Assembly: GCA_005804885.1 (NCBI GenBank)
Contig: SYOX01000077.1
Coordinates: forward strand, 1 to 32,123
Length of the DNA: 32,123 bases
DNA from: Pseudomonadota bacterium
Lineage (GTDB): Bacteria; Myxococcota_A; Bradymonadia; Bradymonadales; GCA-2716585
Direction: 5' to 3'
The notes beneath the pieces were generated by a model. That model worked only from the letters and a program-made list of their open reading frames with translations. It was not told where the DNA came from and did not search any database. Below, piece after piece: positions 1-6,964 of this stretch (position 1 is the first letter of the stretch; the number at the start of each line of letters is the position of its first letter). Both the position numbers and the translations under genes were made by a program.

Positions 1-360
1 GATCTCGTCGATCAGGAGCACCGAGAGCACCTCGCGCTCGAAGACCCGCCCCATCGGCCCCAGCTTGATGTACCGGGCCACGTCCGACACCTCGCCGTCC
101 CCGAAGCGGCTGTCGTGCAGGCGCTGGACGGTGTCGTAGACGTAGAGGCCCTCCTGAGCCCGCGTCGTGGACTTGACGTGCCACGTGACCAGATCCAGCC
201 CCAACCCCTCGGCGATGGCCTGGGCCAGCAGCGTCTTGCCCGTGCCCGGCTCGCCCTTGATCAAGAGCGGCCTGCCCAGCGCCGTCGCCACGTTGACCGA
301 GTCCCGCAGCTCCGCCGAGGTGATGTAGCTGCTCGTCCCTGAAAATCGACCGACCGACAT
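1..360 (-). CDS. MoxR-family AAA+ ATPase, N-terminal 120 residues (runs off left edge)
   Basis: The reverse complement reads without a stop from ATG at 358-360 to the window edge. Residues 36-43 are a Walker A motif, GEPGTGKT, and residues 114-119 are a Walker B, VLLIDE. The stretch between them (TWHVKSTTRAQEGLYVYDT, near residues 63-81) is typical of the MoxR subfamily. MoxR ATPases are chaperone-like AAA+ proteins that mature or activate partner proteins, often ones with von Willebrand A domains, and are often encoded beside DUF58 genes. Here the DUF58 gene lies 19 kb away, so no operon link is visible; the partners may lie left of the window. The family is confident; the target is unknown. 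Confidence 0.92.
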   Translation of the reverse strand, partial: MSVGRFSGTSSYITSAELRDSVNVATALGRPLLIKGEPGTGKTLLAQAIAEGLGLDLVTWHVKSTTRAQEGLYVYDTVQRLHDSRFGDGEVSDVARYIKLGPMGRVFEREVLSVLLIDEI

Positions 361-427
361 GCACCCTCCCGTGACGTGATCCGCCCTCTCGCCCCTGCAC
401 TCTACCACACCCTCGTCGACCAGTGAC

Positions 428-683
428 CTACTTGCAGGCCTTCTTCAGAAACGCACACCACGCCCGCGGCGACCTCACCGGGGAAGGCCTGCGTGGCGTC
501 GGCCAGGCTCCGCTGAACCTCGGCGGCGGAGTCGATGCTCGTGGATTTCTCGGCCTTCTTCCCCGCAAAGGCCAGGGTGAAGCGCGCCACGCCAAAGCCC
601 AGGGTGAGGGCGAGATCACCGAACGCCCGAGCCCCTCGAAACTGGCTCGCACACCAACTCAATTTTCTGCAAAATATCAACAA
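428..683 (-). pseudogene. Probable frameshifted remnant of a small unknown protein
   Basis: From about 620 down to 465 one leftward frame (beginning GDLALTLGFGVARFTLAF) has strongly GC-biased third positions, like real genes here. Downstream of about 455 that frame switches to atypical codons, while a neighbouring frame becomes GC3-rich and ends in a natural-looking Lys-rich tail (AFLKKACK, stop at 428-430). Upstream of about 620 the coding frame is also unclear, and the only start is a TTG at 681-683 without a good ribosome site. The simplest reading is a small gene broken by one or two frameshifts, or a base error in the assembly. I do not recognise the protein. A promoter-like signal at 717-746 points into it. 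Confidence 0.35.
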
Positions 684-716
684 CTTAAGCCATCAACAGG
701 CCGACCGGCGGCAGGA

Positions 717-746
717 AGTCTAGACGGGGTTCGGGCGCTGTGTCAA
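717..746 (-). promoter_or_regulatory. Possible sigma-70 promoter, leftward
   Basis: On the reverse strand TTGACA (741-746) is followed after 18 bases by TAGACT (717-722). The -35 is a perfect consensus match and the -10 matches in part. It would drive the gene remnant at 428-683 and possibly MoxR. Confidence 0.4.
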
Positions 747-826
747 AGCAGGAAAGGGAGCGCGCGATCACGAAGAGCAGGGAAGATCGATGCCGCAGAA
801 CCCTCGCCGCCCTGGCCTCAAGGGCT

Positions 827-854
827 TTGACACCTCCGCGATCTGGGGTAGTGT
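827..854 (+). promoter_or_regulatory. Possible sigma-70 promoter for the PATAN/Roadblock pair
   Basis: TTGACA at 827-832 is followed after 16 bases by TAGTGT at 849-854, which places the likely start of transcription about 45 bases upstream of the ATG at 907. The -35 matches consensus; the -10 is partial. Confidence 0.4.
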
Positions 855-906
855 CGTCTTCTGATAGCGCGCGCCCACAAAGGCGAACCTCAGCCAGAGA
901 GAGCCC

Positions 907-2436
907 ATGTACCACGTCCTTCTGGTCGAGCCCGACGAATCCTTCCTCGCCGTCCTTGTCCACCGCCTCGGCAGCGACCGCGACGACGTCGCCGTCTACG
1001 GCGCGCAGGACGGCTCGGCGGCCGTCGAGCTGATCGAGCGCCTCCAGCAGCTCGACCTCATCATCACCGTCGCCCACGAGCCAGGCTCTGTCGACGGCTT
1101 CCAGCTCGTCCTGACAGGCCGGGATCTGGCGCCCTCGGCCCGCCTGATCATCGCCTCCTCCCTCGACCCGTCCCAGATGGAGGCCCTGAGCGCCTATTGC
1201 GTCGCCCGCTTCATCCCCCGCGCCACCAGCCCGGACGCGCTCAACGCCCTCGTCGAGGACGTCCTCCACGATCCAAGCCCGCGGCGGCAGCTCGACGATC
1301 TCGAGCTTATCGACATCGTCGTCATGGCCTGCATCTCCGAGCGCACCGCCACGCTCCACATCCGGCAGGACAACCACAAGGGCCGGATCGTCTTCCAGGA
1401 CGGCATGATGACCCACGCCGAGCTGGGCGACATGGTCGGCCCCGAGGCCGCCCTTGAGCTGATGGCCCTTCAGCAGGGAGACATCTTCCTGCAGAGCCGC
1501 ATCGAGGACACCGCCGTCACGATCCACGAGCCCTGGCTCGATCTGCTCATCCGCGGCCTGCCCACCCTGGCCGAGCGCCGCGCCCGCTACGCCGCCGTCG
1601 ATCTGGCTGTCGAGGAGCAGGCCGTCATCACCACCGCCGACGTCGGCGACCTCCTCGGCCTGGAGCCCTCCCACGACGATCCCCACGAGTCGCAGTCGCT
1701 CTTCAGCGCCGCCGAACTCCTGGAGATGGCCGACCTGAGCAACGACGAGGATGAGGATGAGGATGAGGATGAGGGCGACCTGAGGCTGGCCGTCGCCTCC
1801 ATGGCCCCTTCGCTCACCCAGCACTCGGGCACCGACTGGCTCGACAAGGCCGCGCAGAACAACGACGCCGACCAGCCCGGCTCCTTCGCCGAGGACCTCG
1901 GCAAGAGCGCCGGCCCGCCCTCGGGTCGACGCTTCGCCCGGATGCCCCACGGCCAGCCCCCCTCCTCCTCCTTCGATGACCCCGTCGGCCCGCCGCCGCC
2001 GCCGGTGTCGCCGCCCCAGCAACGCCGCCCCGCCCCGCCGCCGCTGGACCCCGACAGCCTCTCGGTGGCCCTCTTCGCGCTCCTGGAGCGCCTCCAGGTC
2101 GACATCCCCGAGTTCGTCGCCTCGGACGTCGTCCACTGCCTCGACGGCGTCAGCGTCGCCACCCTCACCGACCTCGAGGGCTACGACAGCGCCGCCCTGA
2201 GCGCCTTCTACAGCGACTTCATCAACGCCTCCAGCCGCGGCATCCACGGCTTCGGCCTCTCGCCTGCCCTCGAAGACGTCCAGATCGCCACCGACAAGCA
2301 CCACATCTTGATGCGCGCCGTCGCCGGCACCCCCTACCTGCACCTCGTCATCACCCGCCGCCAGGGCAACCTCGGCATCGCCAGGGTCGCCATGCGCCGC
2401 TTCGAACCGCTCCTTGCTCAGATCCTCACCCACTGA
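907..2436 (+). CDS. Pseudo-receiver, PATAN (DUF4388) and Roadblock/LC7 protein
   Basis: 509 residues, cytoplasmic, no signal peptide. Residues 1-122 have a response-regulator receiver layout. The acidic pocket survives as E8/D10, but the phospho-acceptor Asp after the third strand is replaced (DLIITV, residues 50-55) and the usual KP dyad is PR (104-105), so phosphorylation is unlikely. Residues 128-230 fit the PATAN/DUF4388 domain (GRIVFQDGMMTHAELG). An acidic (DE)5 tract at 280-289 and Pro-rich linkers follow. Residues 383-507 form a Roadblock/LC7-like domain. Roadblock proteins act as partners or regulators of small Ras-like GTPases such as MglA; none is encoded nearby. A Roadblock gene follows after 18 bp, so the two are probably co-transcribed and may dimerise. 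Domain calls are from pattern recognition. Confidence 0.85.
   Translation: MYHVLLVEPDESFLAVLVHRLGSDRDDVAVYGAQDGSAAVELIERLQQLDLIITVAHEPGSVDGFQLVLTGRDLAPSARLIIASSLDPSQMEALSAYCVARFIPRATSPDALNALVEDVLHDPSPRRQLDDLELIDIVVMACISERTATLHIRQDNHKGRIVFQDGMMTHAELGDMVGPEAALELMALQQGDIFLQSRIEDTAVTIHEPWLDLLIRGLPTLAERRARYAAVDLAVEEQAVITTADVGDLLGLEPSHDDPHESQSLFSAAELLEMADLSNDEDEDEDEDEGDLRLAVASMAPSLTQHSGTDWLDKAAQNNDADQPGSFAEDLGKSAGPPSGRRFARMPHGQPPSSSFDDPVGPPPPPVSPPQQRRPAPPPLDPDSLSVALFALLERLQVDIPEFVASDVVHCLDGVSVATLTDLEGYDSAALSAFYSDFINASSRGIHGFGLSPALEDVQIATDKHHILMRAVAGTPYLHLVITRRQGNLGIARVAMRRFEPLLAQILTH
1744..1773 (+). repeat. Hexanucleotide GATGAG tract encoding (Asp-Glu)n
   Basis: GACGAG followed by four perfect GATGAG copies (1750-1773) encodes an acidic linker in the PATAN protein. 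The codon GAT is atypical in this GC3-rich gene, suggesting expansion by slippage. Confidence 0.85.
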
Positions 2437-2454
2437 TCCACGCCTGGAGACGCC

Positions 2455-2826
2455 ATGACCACCCTGCTCGACGCCCTCGAACACTTCGCCCGCCAGGTGC
2501 CCGGCCTCCTGAACACCTCCATCGTCCACACGGACGAGGGGACCAGCATCGGGGCCGTCGCTCATGACGACGACCTCGACGGCGCCGCCGCCGACGCCTG
2601 GTTCGCCGAGATGCTCGTCAAGAACCAGCAGGCCCTCGACGCGGCTGGCTTCGACGACGTCACCGAGGACATCGTCACCACCTCGGCCTCCTCCTTCGCG
2701 CTGACCCGACCCCTGGCCGGCACGGACTACTTCTGGACCGCGATCACCACCCGCAGCGGCAACCCCGGCCTGACCCGCGCTCTGATGCGCAAGTTCGAGG
2801 CCCAGATCATCGAGAGCCTGCCCTGA
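2455..2826 (+). CDS. Small Roadblock/LC7-domain protein
   Basis: 123 residues, a single domain. Its end (TDYFWTAITTRSGNPGLTRALMRKFE) mirrors the end of the upstream protein's Roadblock domain (TPYLHLVITRRQGNLGIARVAMRRFE), so the two are paralogous modules. The ATG at 2455 has a GGAG site five bases upstream and lies 18 bp after the preceding stop. Roadblock/LC7 proteins are dimeric scaffolds that regulate or bind small GTPases. The likely role is to form a heterodimer with the upstream protein or a homodimer; this is inference. Confidence 0.82.
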   Translation: MTTLLDALEHFARQVPGLLNTSIVHTDEGTSIGAVAHDDDLDGAAADAWFAEMLVKNQQALDAAGFDDVTEDIVTTSASSFALTRPLAGTDYFWTAITTRSGNPGLTRALMRKFEAQIIESLP

Positions 2827-2868
2827 GCGCCGGATCAAGAGTCCGCAGCATCGAGGGATCGCAGGGAT

Positions 2869-2891
2869 CGTCGGAGAGGCCCTCCAAGACG
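2869..2891. terminator. Weak hairpin between convergent genes
   Basis: CGTC-GGAG (2869-2876) pairs with CTCC and, after two bulged bases, GACG (2882-2891) around a 5-base loop. It lies just past the Roadblock stop, facing hflX. No T-run follows, so intrinsic termination is uncertain. Confidence 0.25.
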
Positions 2892-3030
2892 ACCCCCGGA
2901 TGATCGCAACGATCCAATAATATCAATCGCTTACGCATCAAGAAGGCGTGCTTATCTCGGCGAAGCGCGCGGCCCTTGCCGACGCGCAGGCGCGCTGTCC
3001 GGGCCGCTGGCGAGCGCCAGGGTCGCCGAC

Positions 3031-4746
3031 TTACTGCTGCACGAGCGCGGGCGCGCTCCTGGATCTGGCGTTGAAGAAGATCCGACGATCCAGCTCGTCG
3101 ACCAGGGGCCTTATCGTGGCCGGATCCAGCGCCGAGATCGCCGTGGCGCCGTGCTCTCGCGTCGCGGCAAGCGCCACGTTGGGATCGGCCAGATCGAGCT
3201 TGTTCAGGACCATGATCTGGGGCTTCTCGCCCAGCCCCAGATCGGCCAGGATGGCGTTGACCGACTTGACCCTGTCCTCGTGGCCCTCGGCGCTGACGTC
3301 GACGAGGTGGATGAGCATGTCCGACTCGGTCAGCTCCTCCAGCGTGGCCTTGAAGGCCGCCACGAGGTCCTTGGGCAGATCGTGGATGAAGCCGACCGTG
3401 TCGGTCAGCACCACCTCCTTGTCCTCGGGGAAGCGCAGCCTGCGGCTCGTCGTCTCCAGGGTCGCAAAGAGCTTGTCCTCGCTGAGCACCTCGGCGTTGG
3501 TCAGGCTGTTGAGCAGCGTCGACTTGCCCGCGTTGGTGTAGCCCACGATGCTGATGACCGGCACGCCGGCGCCCTGGCGCAAGCTGCGACGGTTCTCGCG
3601 CTGGGAGGACAGCTTCTTGAGCATCCCGGTCAGCGCCTGGATCCGATCCCTGGCGCGGCGCCGGTTGATCTCCAGCTTCGTCTCGCCGGGCCCGCGGCCG
3701 CCGATGCCCCCGGTCAGCCGGGACATGCCCGTATTCTTGGAGACGAGCCGCGGCAGGGTGTACTTGAGCTGGGCCAGCTCGACCTGGAGCTTGCCGTCGC
3801 GGCTCTTGGCGCGCTGGGCGAAGATGTCCAGGATGAGCTGCGTGCGATCGACCACCCGCAGATCGGTCGCGTCGGTGATGGCCCGCATCTGGCGCGGGGC
3901 CAGATCGCAGCCGAAGATCAGCAGCTCGGCGTCGAGCTGGAGCGCGCGCAGCACGACCTCTTCGAGCTTGCCCTTGCCCACGACCAGCTTCGGATCGGCC
4001 TTCGGGCGGCGCTGGACGATGACGTCGAGCACCACCACCCCCGCCGTCCGGCACAGCTCCAGCATCTCGGGCACGACCTGCTCGGTCGAGCGCGTGCCGC
4101 TGACCTCGGCGAAGACCAGCAGCGCCGGATCCCCCTGCGTCGCCACAAGCCTGTCGGCCTTGCGCTGGAACTCGGCCTCCAGCGCGGCGATGAAGACCTC
4201 GAAGTCGACCTCGAGCTGGCTGATGGCCGACACGCTGGCCGTCTGCCACAGCCGACCCTCCGGGTTCTGAGGGACGAGGTGACCCCAATGGGTGGACCCA
4301 GGATAGCCCCCGGCGCCGACCTCGACGCTGACGAGGGCGTCCAGGCGCAGCTTGGACAGATCCGCCCTGTCCTCGCTCGTGAGCGCGTCGCCCTGGAGGT
4401 GGGTCCGGATGAGCCTCAGGCCCCTGAAGCGCCCCGAGCCGGCGCGCTGGCGGCCGAGATCCGGCAGGTAGAGCCGGAAGGCGTCACCGACCACCACCTC
4501 CTCGACCCGGCCTCTTCGGTTGACCAGCACCCCGACGAGCCGGTTGATCTCGGCGCTGATGAAGGTCAGCTGGGTGGCGAAGTCCTGGGTGACGAGCTCG
4601 CCGGCCATCACCCGGCGAGCGTGGAGCTTCTCAAGGGCGCGCAGCACCTTGGGGGGCAAGCCTGTCAGGTTGCCGTGGACTGGGTTGGCGATGATCGTCT
4701 CTCCCTGGGGGTGGCCACTGATCCTCGACCGCGGGCTTGAGGCCAC
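3031..4746 (-). CDS. hflX: GTPase HflX
   Basis: 571 residues from a GTG start. The HflX N-terminal domain opens with the conserved GN-x-x-GL motif (residues 25-30), which is lost with any downstream start and supports GTG at 4746 or further upstream. The HflX signature GGIGGRGPGET is at 346-356, followed by a full G domain: P-loop GYTNAGKS (402-409), DTVGF (449-453), NKLD (515-518) and the SA loop (538-539). HflX binds the large ribosomal subunit and splits stalled 70S ribosomes, notably after heat stress. An extra segment (about 100-170) separates the first N-terminal part from the usual domain, making it longer than the E. coli protein. It lies 105 bp downstream of the FHA gene on the same strand, possibly co-transcribed. 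Confidence 0.95.
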   Translation of the reverse strand: MASSPRSRISGHPQGETIIANPVHGNLTGLPPKVLRALEKLHARRVMAGELVTQDFATQLTFISAEINRLVGVLVNRRGRVEEVVVGDAFRLYLPDLGRQRAGSGRFRGLRLIRTHLQGDALTSEDRADLSKLRLDALVSVEVGAGGYPGSTHWGHLVPQNPEGRLWQTASVSAISQLEVDFEVFIAALEAEFQRKADRLVATQGDPALLVFAEVSGTRSTEQVVPEMLELCRTAGVVVLDVIVQRRPKADPKLVVGKGKLEEVVLRALQLDAELLIFGCDLAPRQMRAITDATDLRVVDRTQLILDIFAQRAKSRDGKLQVELAQLKYTLPRLVSKNTGMSRLTGGIGGRGPGETKLEINRRRARDRIQALTGMLKKLSSQRENRRSLRQGAGVPVISIVGYTNAGKSTLLNSLTNAEVLSEDKLFATLETTSRRLRFPEDKEVVLTDTVGFIHDLPKDLVAAFKATLEELTESDMLIHLVDVSAEGHEDRVKSVNAILADLGLGEKPQIMVLNKLDLADPNVALAATREHGATAISALDPATIRPLVDELDRRIFFNARSRSAPALVQQ

Positions 4747-4851
4747 CGCCCACCAGCGGGCCGCCCGCTCCTCGGGGCGCGCGGCGGGGAACCTGACATG
4801 GACGGGGCCGACGCGCGCCCCGTGGAGGCACCCGGGCGCTGGGGCGGCCGG

Positions 4852-6708
4852 CTAGTTGGCGGGGGTGCCGCCGAGGCCGATGATCTTCTGGCGCACGGAG
4901 TCGGCCAGCTTCCCCGAGGCGTTGGCCTTCAACCACGCGTTGTAGGACTGGATCGCCGCGCCGCTGTTGCCCATCTTCTGATAGCACTGCCCAAGGACGA
5001 TGTCCGCGGAGGCCCCGGCGCCGTACTTCTTGGCCTCCAACCCCTTGGACACGCACTCGCCGTTGTTGCCGCGCGCGGCGTTGGTCCGGGCCTCCTTGAG
5101 CGCCTCCTCCATCAACTCACGGCGCTCGTTCTTGTCGACCTGCTTGGTGTTGTTGGCCGCCGGGGGCTGGCCGTCATTCTTGACCTCCCCCTTGTCCCCC
5201 TTGTCCCCCTTGTCCCCCTTGTCCCCCTTGTCCCCCTTGTCCCCGTCGTTCTTGACCTCCGCCGGCAGATCGTTCTTGGCCACCGCGCTGCTGTCCTGCT
5301 GGATGCGCTTGAGCAGGGCCTTGGCCTCGGCGTTCTCGGCGTCGAACTTCAGGACCGCCAGCACGGCGTTGCGGGCGCCGGTGTAATCGCGGCTCTTGTA
5401 GAGCATCTCGGCGTCCGCCAGCAGATCCGCGGCCTGACCGTCGACCGCCTTCTGCAGGAGGCCCTCGTCCTTGATCCGCTTGTGGTAGATGCTGACGTCC
5501 TTGGGGATGTTCGAGAAGCTGTCCATCGCGGCCTGGTAATCCCCGCGCTCGACGGCCTCCTTGCCCGCGTTGTAGAAGCCCTTCATCGGCTTCTCGCGCG
5601 TCACCAGGGAGCGCTTGGCCTGGGCGGTCTCGTTGTTGGGCTCCTTCTCCAGCGCCTCCTCCAGGTAGACCAGCGCCCGATCCCAGTTCTCCTCGTCGAT
5701 CTCCTTGTCGGCCTTCTCGATGAAGGCCTTGACCTCGGCGCTGGACGCGTCGACGACAGGCTCGACGCCCGTGAGCGCCCCCTCGGCCGCGTCGCCACCT
5801 TCGATGGCCTTCCCCTCGCCGTCGCCCTTGTTGGCCGCGTTGATCACCACGAAGCCCACCAGCACCAGGACGACCAGGACCGCGCCAGCCCCGGCGAGCC
5901 CAAGGACGAGCTTGCCCAGCCCTCCTTTGGGCGTGGCCGACGCCCCGCCAGACGAGGTGCCGATGTCCACCGGCGAGGCCGGCTCGGGCACGAACTGGTA
6001 GGCCTCGCCCTGGGCCGTGTAGCGGAACTTCACGTGCCCAAGCTCGATGACGTCCCCCTTCTTGAGGTGCACCGAGCGGTACTCCTCGCCGTTGACCCGG
6101 ACCCCGTTGGACGAGCGCAGATCGATGATCTTATAGCGATCCCCGTCGCGCACGATCTTGGCGTGGTTGCGGCTGATCGACCTGTGATCGATGCGGATAT
6201 CGCCCTCGGTCCGCCCGATGACCGTCTCGTGCTTGGTCAGCGGGTACTCCTTGCCGGCGTAATTGCTGGAGATCACCACCAGGCGGGCCGCCTGGTCCGC
6301 GGGCAGATCGGCCGGCGACGGGGGCATCGCCGGGACCGCCGCCGTCACCTCCGTGTGCTTGGGGGCGCTCTGGGGCACCTGGACCGCAGGGGGCGTCTTG
6401 GGCGGCTTCTTGGGCTTGCGCTCGGCCTGCAGGCTCAAGCGATAGTCGCCCACCAGCACCACGTCGCCCTCCTTGAAGGCCACCCGCGCCTTGATCTTCT
6501 CGCCGTTGTGCCGGGTCCCGTAGCGGCTCGCGATGTCCTCCAGGTAGACCACCTCGCCGTCCTTCGAGATCCTGGCGTGCCGACGCGACACATTGCGCTC
6601 GGTCAGACGGATGGTGTTGCCTTCCTTGCGGCCGATGGTGATCTCGTCACGGACGATGGGGACGACGGTCGTTTTGCCCTCATCATCTTCAATGACCAGC
6701 TTGTACAT
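4852..6708 (-). CDS. Double-FHA, single-pass membrane, TPR-like protein
   Basis: 618 residues from the ATG at 6706-6708, preceded by AGAGGA seven bases upstream. FHA domain 1 spans about 22-92 (GRKEGN at 26-31, SRRHARI at 41-47) and FHA domain 2 about 160-230 (GRTEGD, SRNHAKI, NGVRVNG). Both keep the Gly-Arg, Ser-x-x-His and Asn residues used for phosphothreonine binding. A transmembrane helix at about 266-291 follows, then an extra-cytoplasmic helical region with TPR-like pairs (about 325-470), a Gly-Asp-Lys repeat (489-507) and a last helical block with TPR-like features (525-605). The layout fits a phosphopeptide sensor linked through the membrane to a periplasmic scaffold. It is divergent from cysS and upstream of hflX. 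The cognate kinase is not in the window. Confidence 0.88.
   Translation of the reverse strand: MYKLVIEDDEGKTTVVPIVRDEITIGRKEGNTIRLTERNVSRRHARISKDGEVVYLEDIASRYGTRHNGEKIKARVAFKEGDVVLVGDYRLSLQAERKPKKPPKTPPAVQVPQSAPKHTEVTAAVPAMPPSPADLPADQAARLVVISSNYAGKEYPLTKHETVIGRTEGDIRIDHRSISRNHAKIVRDGDRYKIIDLRSSNGVRVNGEEYRSVHLKKGDVIELGHVKFRYTAQGEAYQFVPEPASPVDIGTSSGGASATPKGGLGKLVLGLAGAGAVLVVLVLVGFVVINAANKGDGEGKAIEGGDAAEGALTGVEPVVDASSAEVKAFIEKADKEIDEENWDRALVYLEEALEKEPNNETAQAKRSLVTREKPMKGFYNAGKEAVERGDYQAAMDSFSNIPKDVSIYHKRIKDEGLLQKAVDGQAADLLADAEMLYKSRDYTGARNAVLAVLKFDAENAEAKALLKRIQQDSSAVAKNDLPAEVKNDGDKGDKGDKGDKGDKGDKGEVKNDGQPPAANNTKQVDKNERRELMEEALKEARTNAARGNNGECVSKGLEAKKYGAGASADIVLGQCYQKMGNSGAAIQSYNAWLKANASGKLADSVRQKIIGLGGTPAN
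5191..5244 (-). repeat. Six perfect 9-bp copies encoding (Gly-Asp-Lys)n
   Basis: The 9-mer CTTGTCCCC is repeated six times without a mismatch (5191-5244). On the coding strand it gives a collagen-like GDK run, residues about 489-507 of the FHA protein. The six-residue segment EVKNDG occurs on both sides of the run, so the flank also looks duplicated. Perfect copies point to recent expansion and likely length variation between strains. Confidence 0.95.
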
Positions 6709-6754
6709 GCACTCATCCTCTGATCTGGACACACGGCAACACCTTCTGAGCAGA

Positions 6755-6781
6755 AGTATCACGGCCCCGGCTTTATTTCAA
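6755..6781 (-). promoter_or_regulatory. Possible promoter of the FHA gene
   Basis: On the reverse strand TTGAAA (6776-6781) and GATACT (6755-6760) are separated by 15 bases, short of the usual 17. The signal lies about 45 bases upstream of the FHA start. Confidence 0.3.
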
Positions 6782-6903
6782 CCCGCCGATCCACCCATCC
6801 CGCCCGCCCTCACGGCGCTCCCCTCGCCTTCCCCGGCGTCCTGCGCCCGCGCGATGCCCCGATCTGCTCCGCCGCCTCCCCTCGGGCGCCCTCCCCGGCC
6901 CGC

Positions 6904-6932
6904 TTGACCCTCCGAGCCCATGGCGCTACATA
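6904..6932 (+). promoter_or_regulatory. Probable sigma-70 promoter of cysS
   Basis: TTGACC (6904-6909), a 17-base spacer and TACATA (6927-6932) lie just upstream of the AAGGAG site (6953-6958) and the cysS ATG at 6965, giving a leader of about 25 bases. Confidence 0.5.
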
Positions 6933-6964
6933 TGCCCGGCCTCTGACCGACCAAGGAGCGCCCG

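Larger units (their letters stand above)
361..906. other. Divergent intergenic region with promoters and a gene remnant
   Basis: This 546-bp stretch separates the leftward MoxR gene from the rightward PATAN gene. It contains an AT-rich patch near 660-710, two oppositely oriented promoter-like signals (717-746 and 827-854), and a leftward reading frame at 428-683 whose codon use looks coding but is broken. I see no RNA gene. Other open frames here change codon preference along their length and look like shadows. Confidence 0.6.

Noticed and set aside
685..2838. 717-residue - strand open frame
   Set aside because: Gly/Val/Asp-rich low-complexity translation opposite the PATAN and Roadblock genes, with no motif.
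5191..5244. True collagen-like triple-helix domain
   Set aside because: Only six or seven Gly-x-y triplets, too few for a stable collagen domain; better seen as a variable linker.
3151..6723. Long + strand open frames opposite hflX and the FHA gene
   Set aside because: They are shadows; the - strand has GTPase and FHA motifs with ribosome sites.
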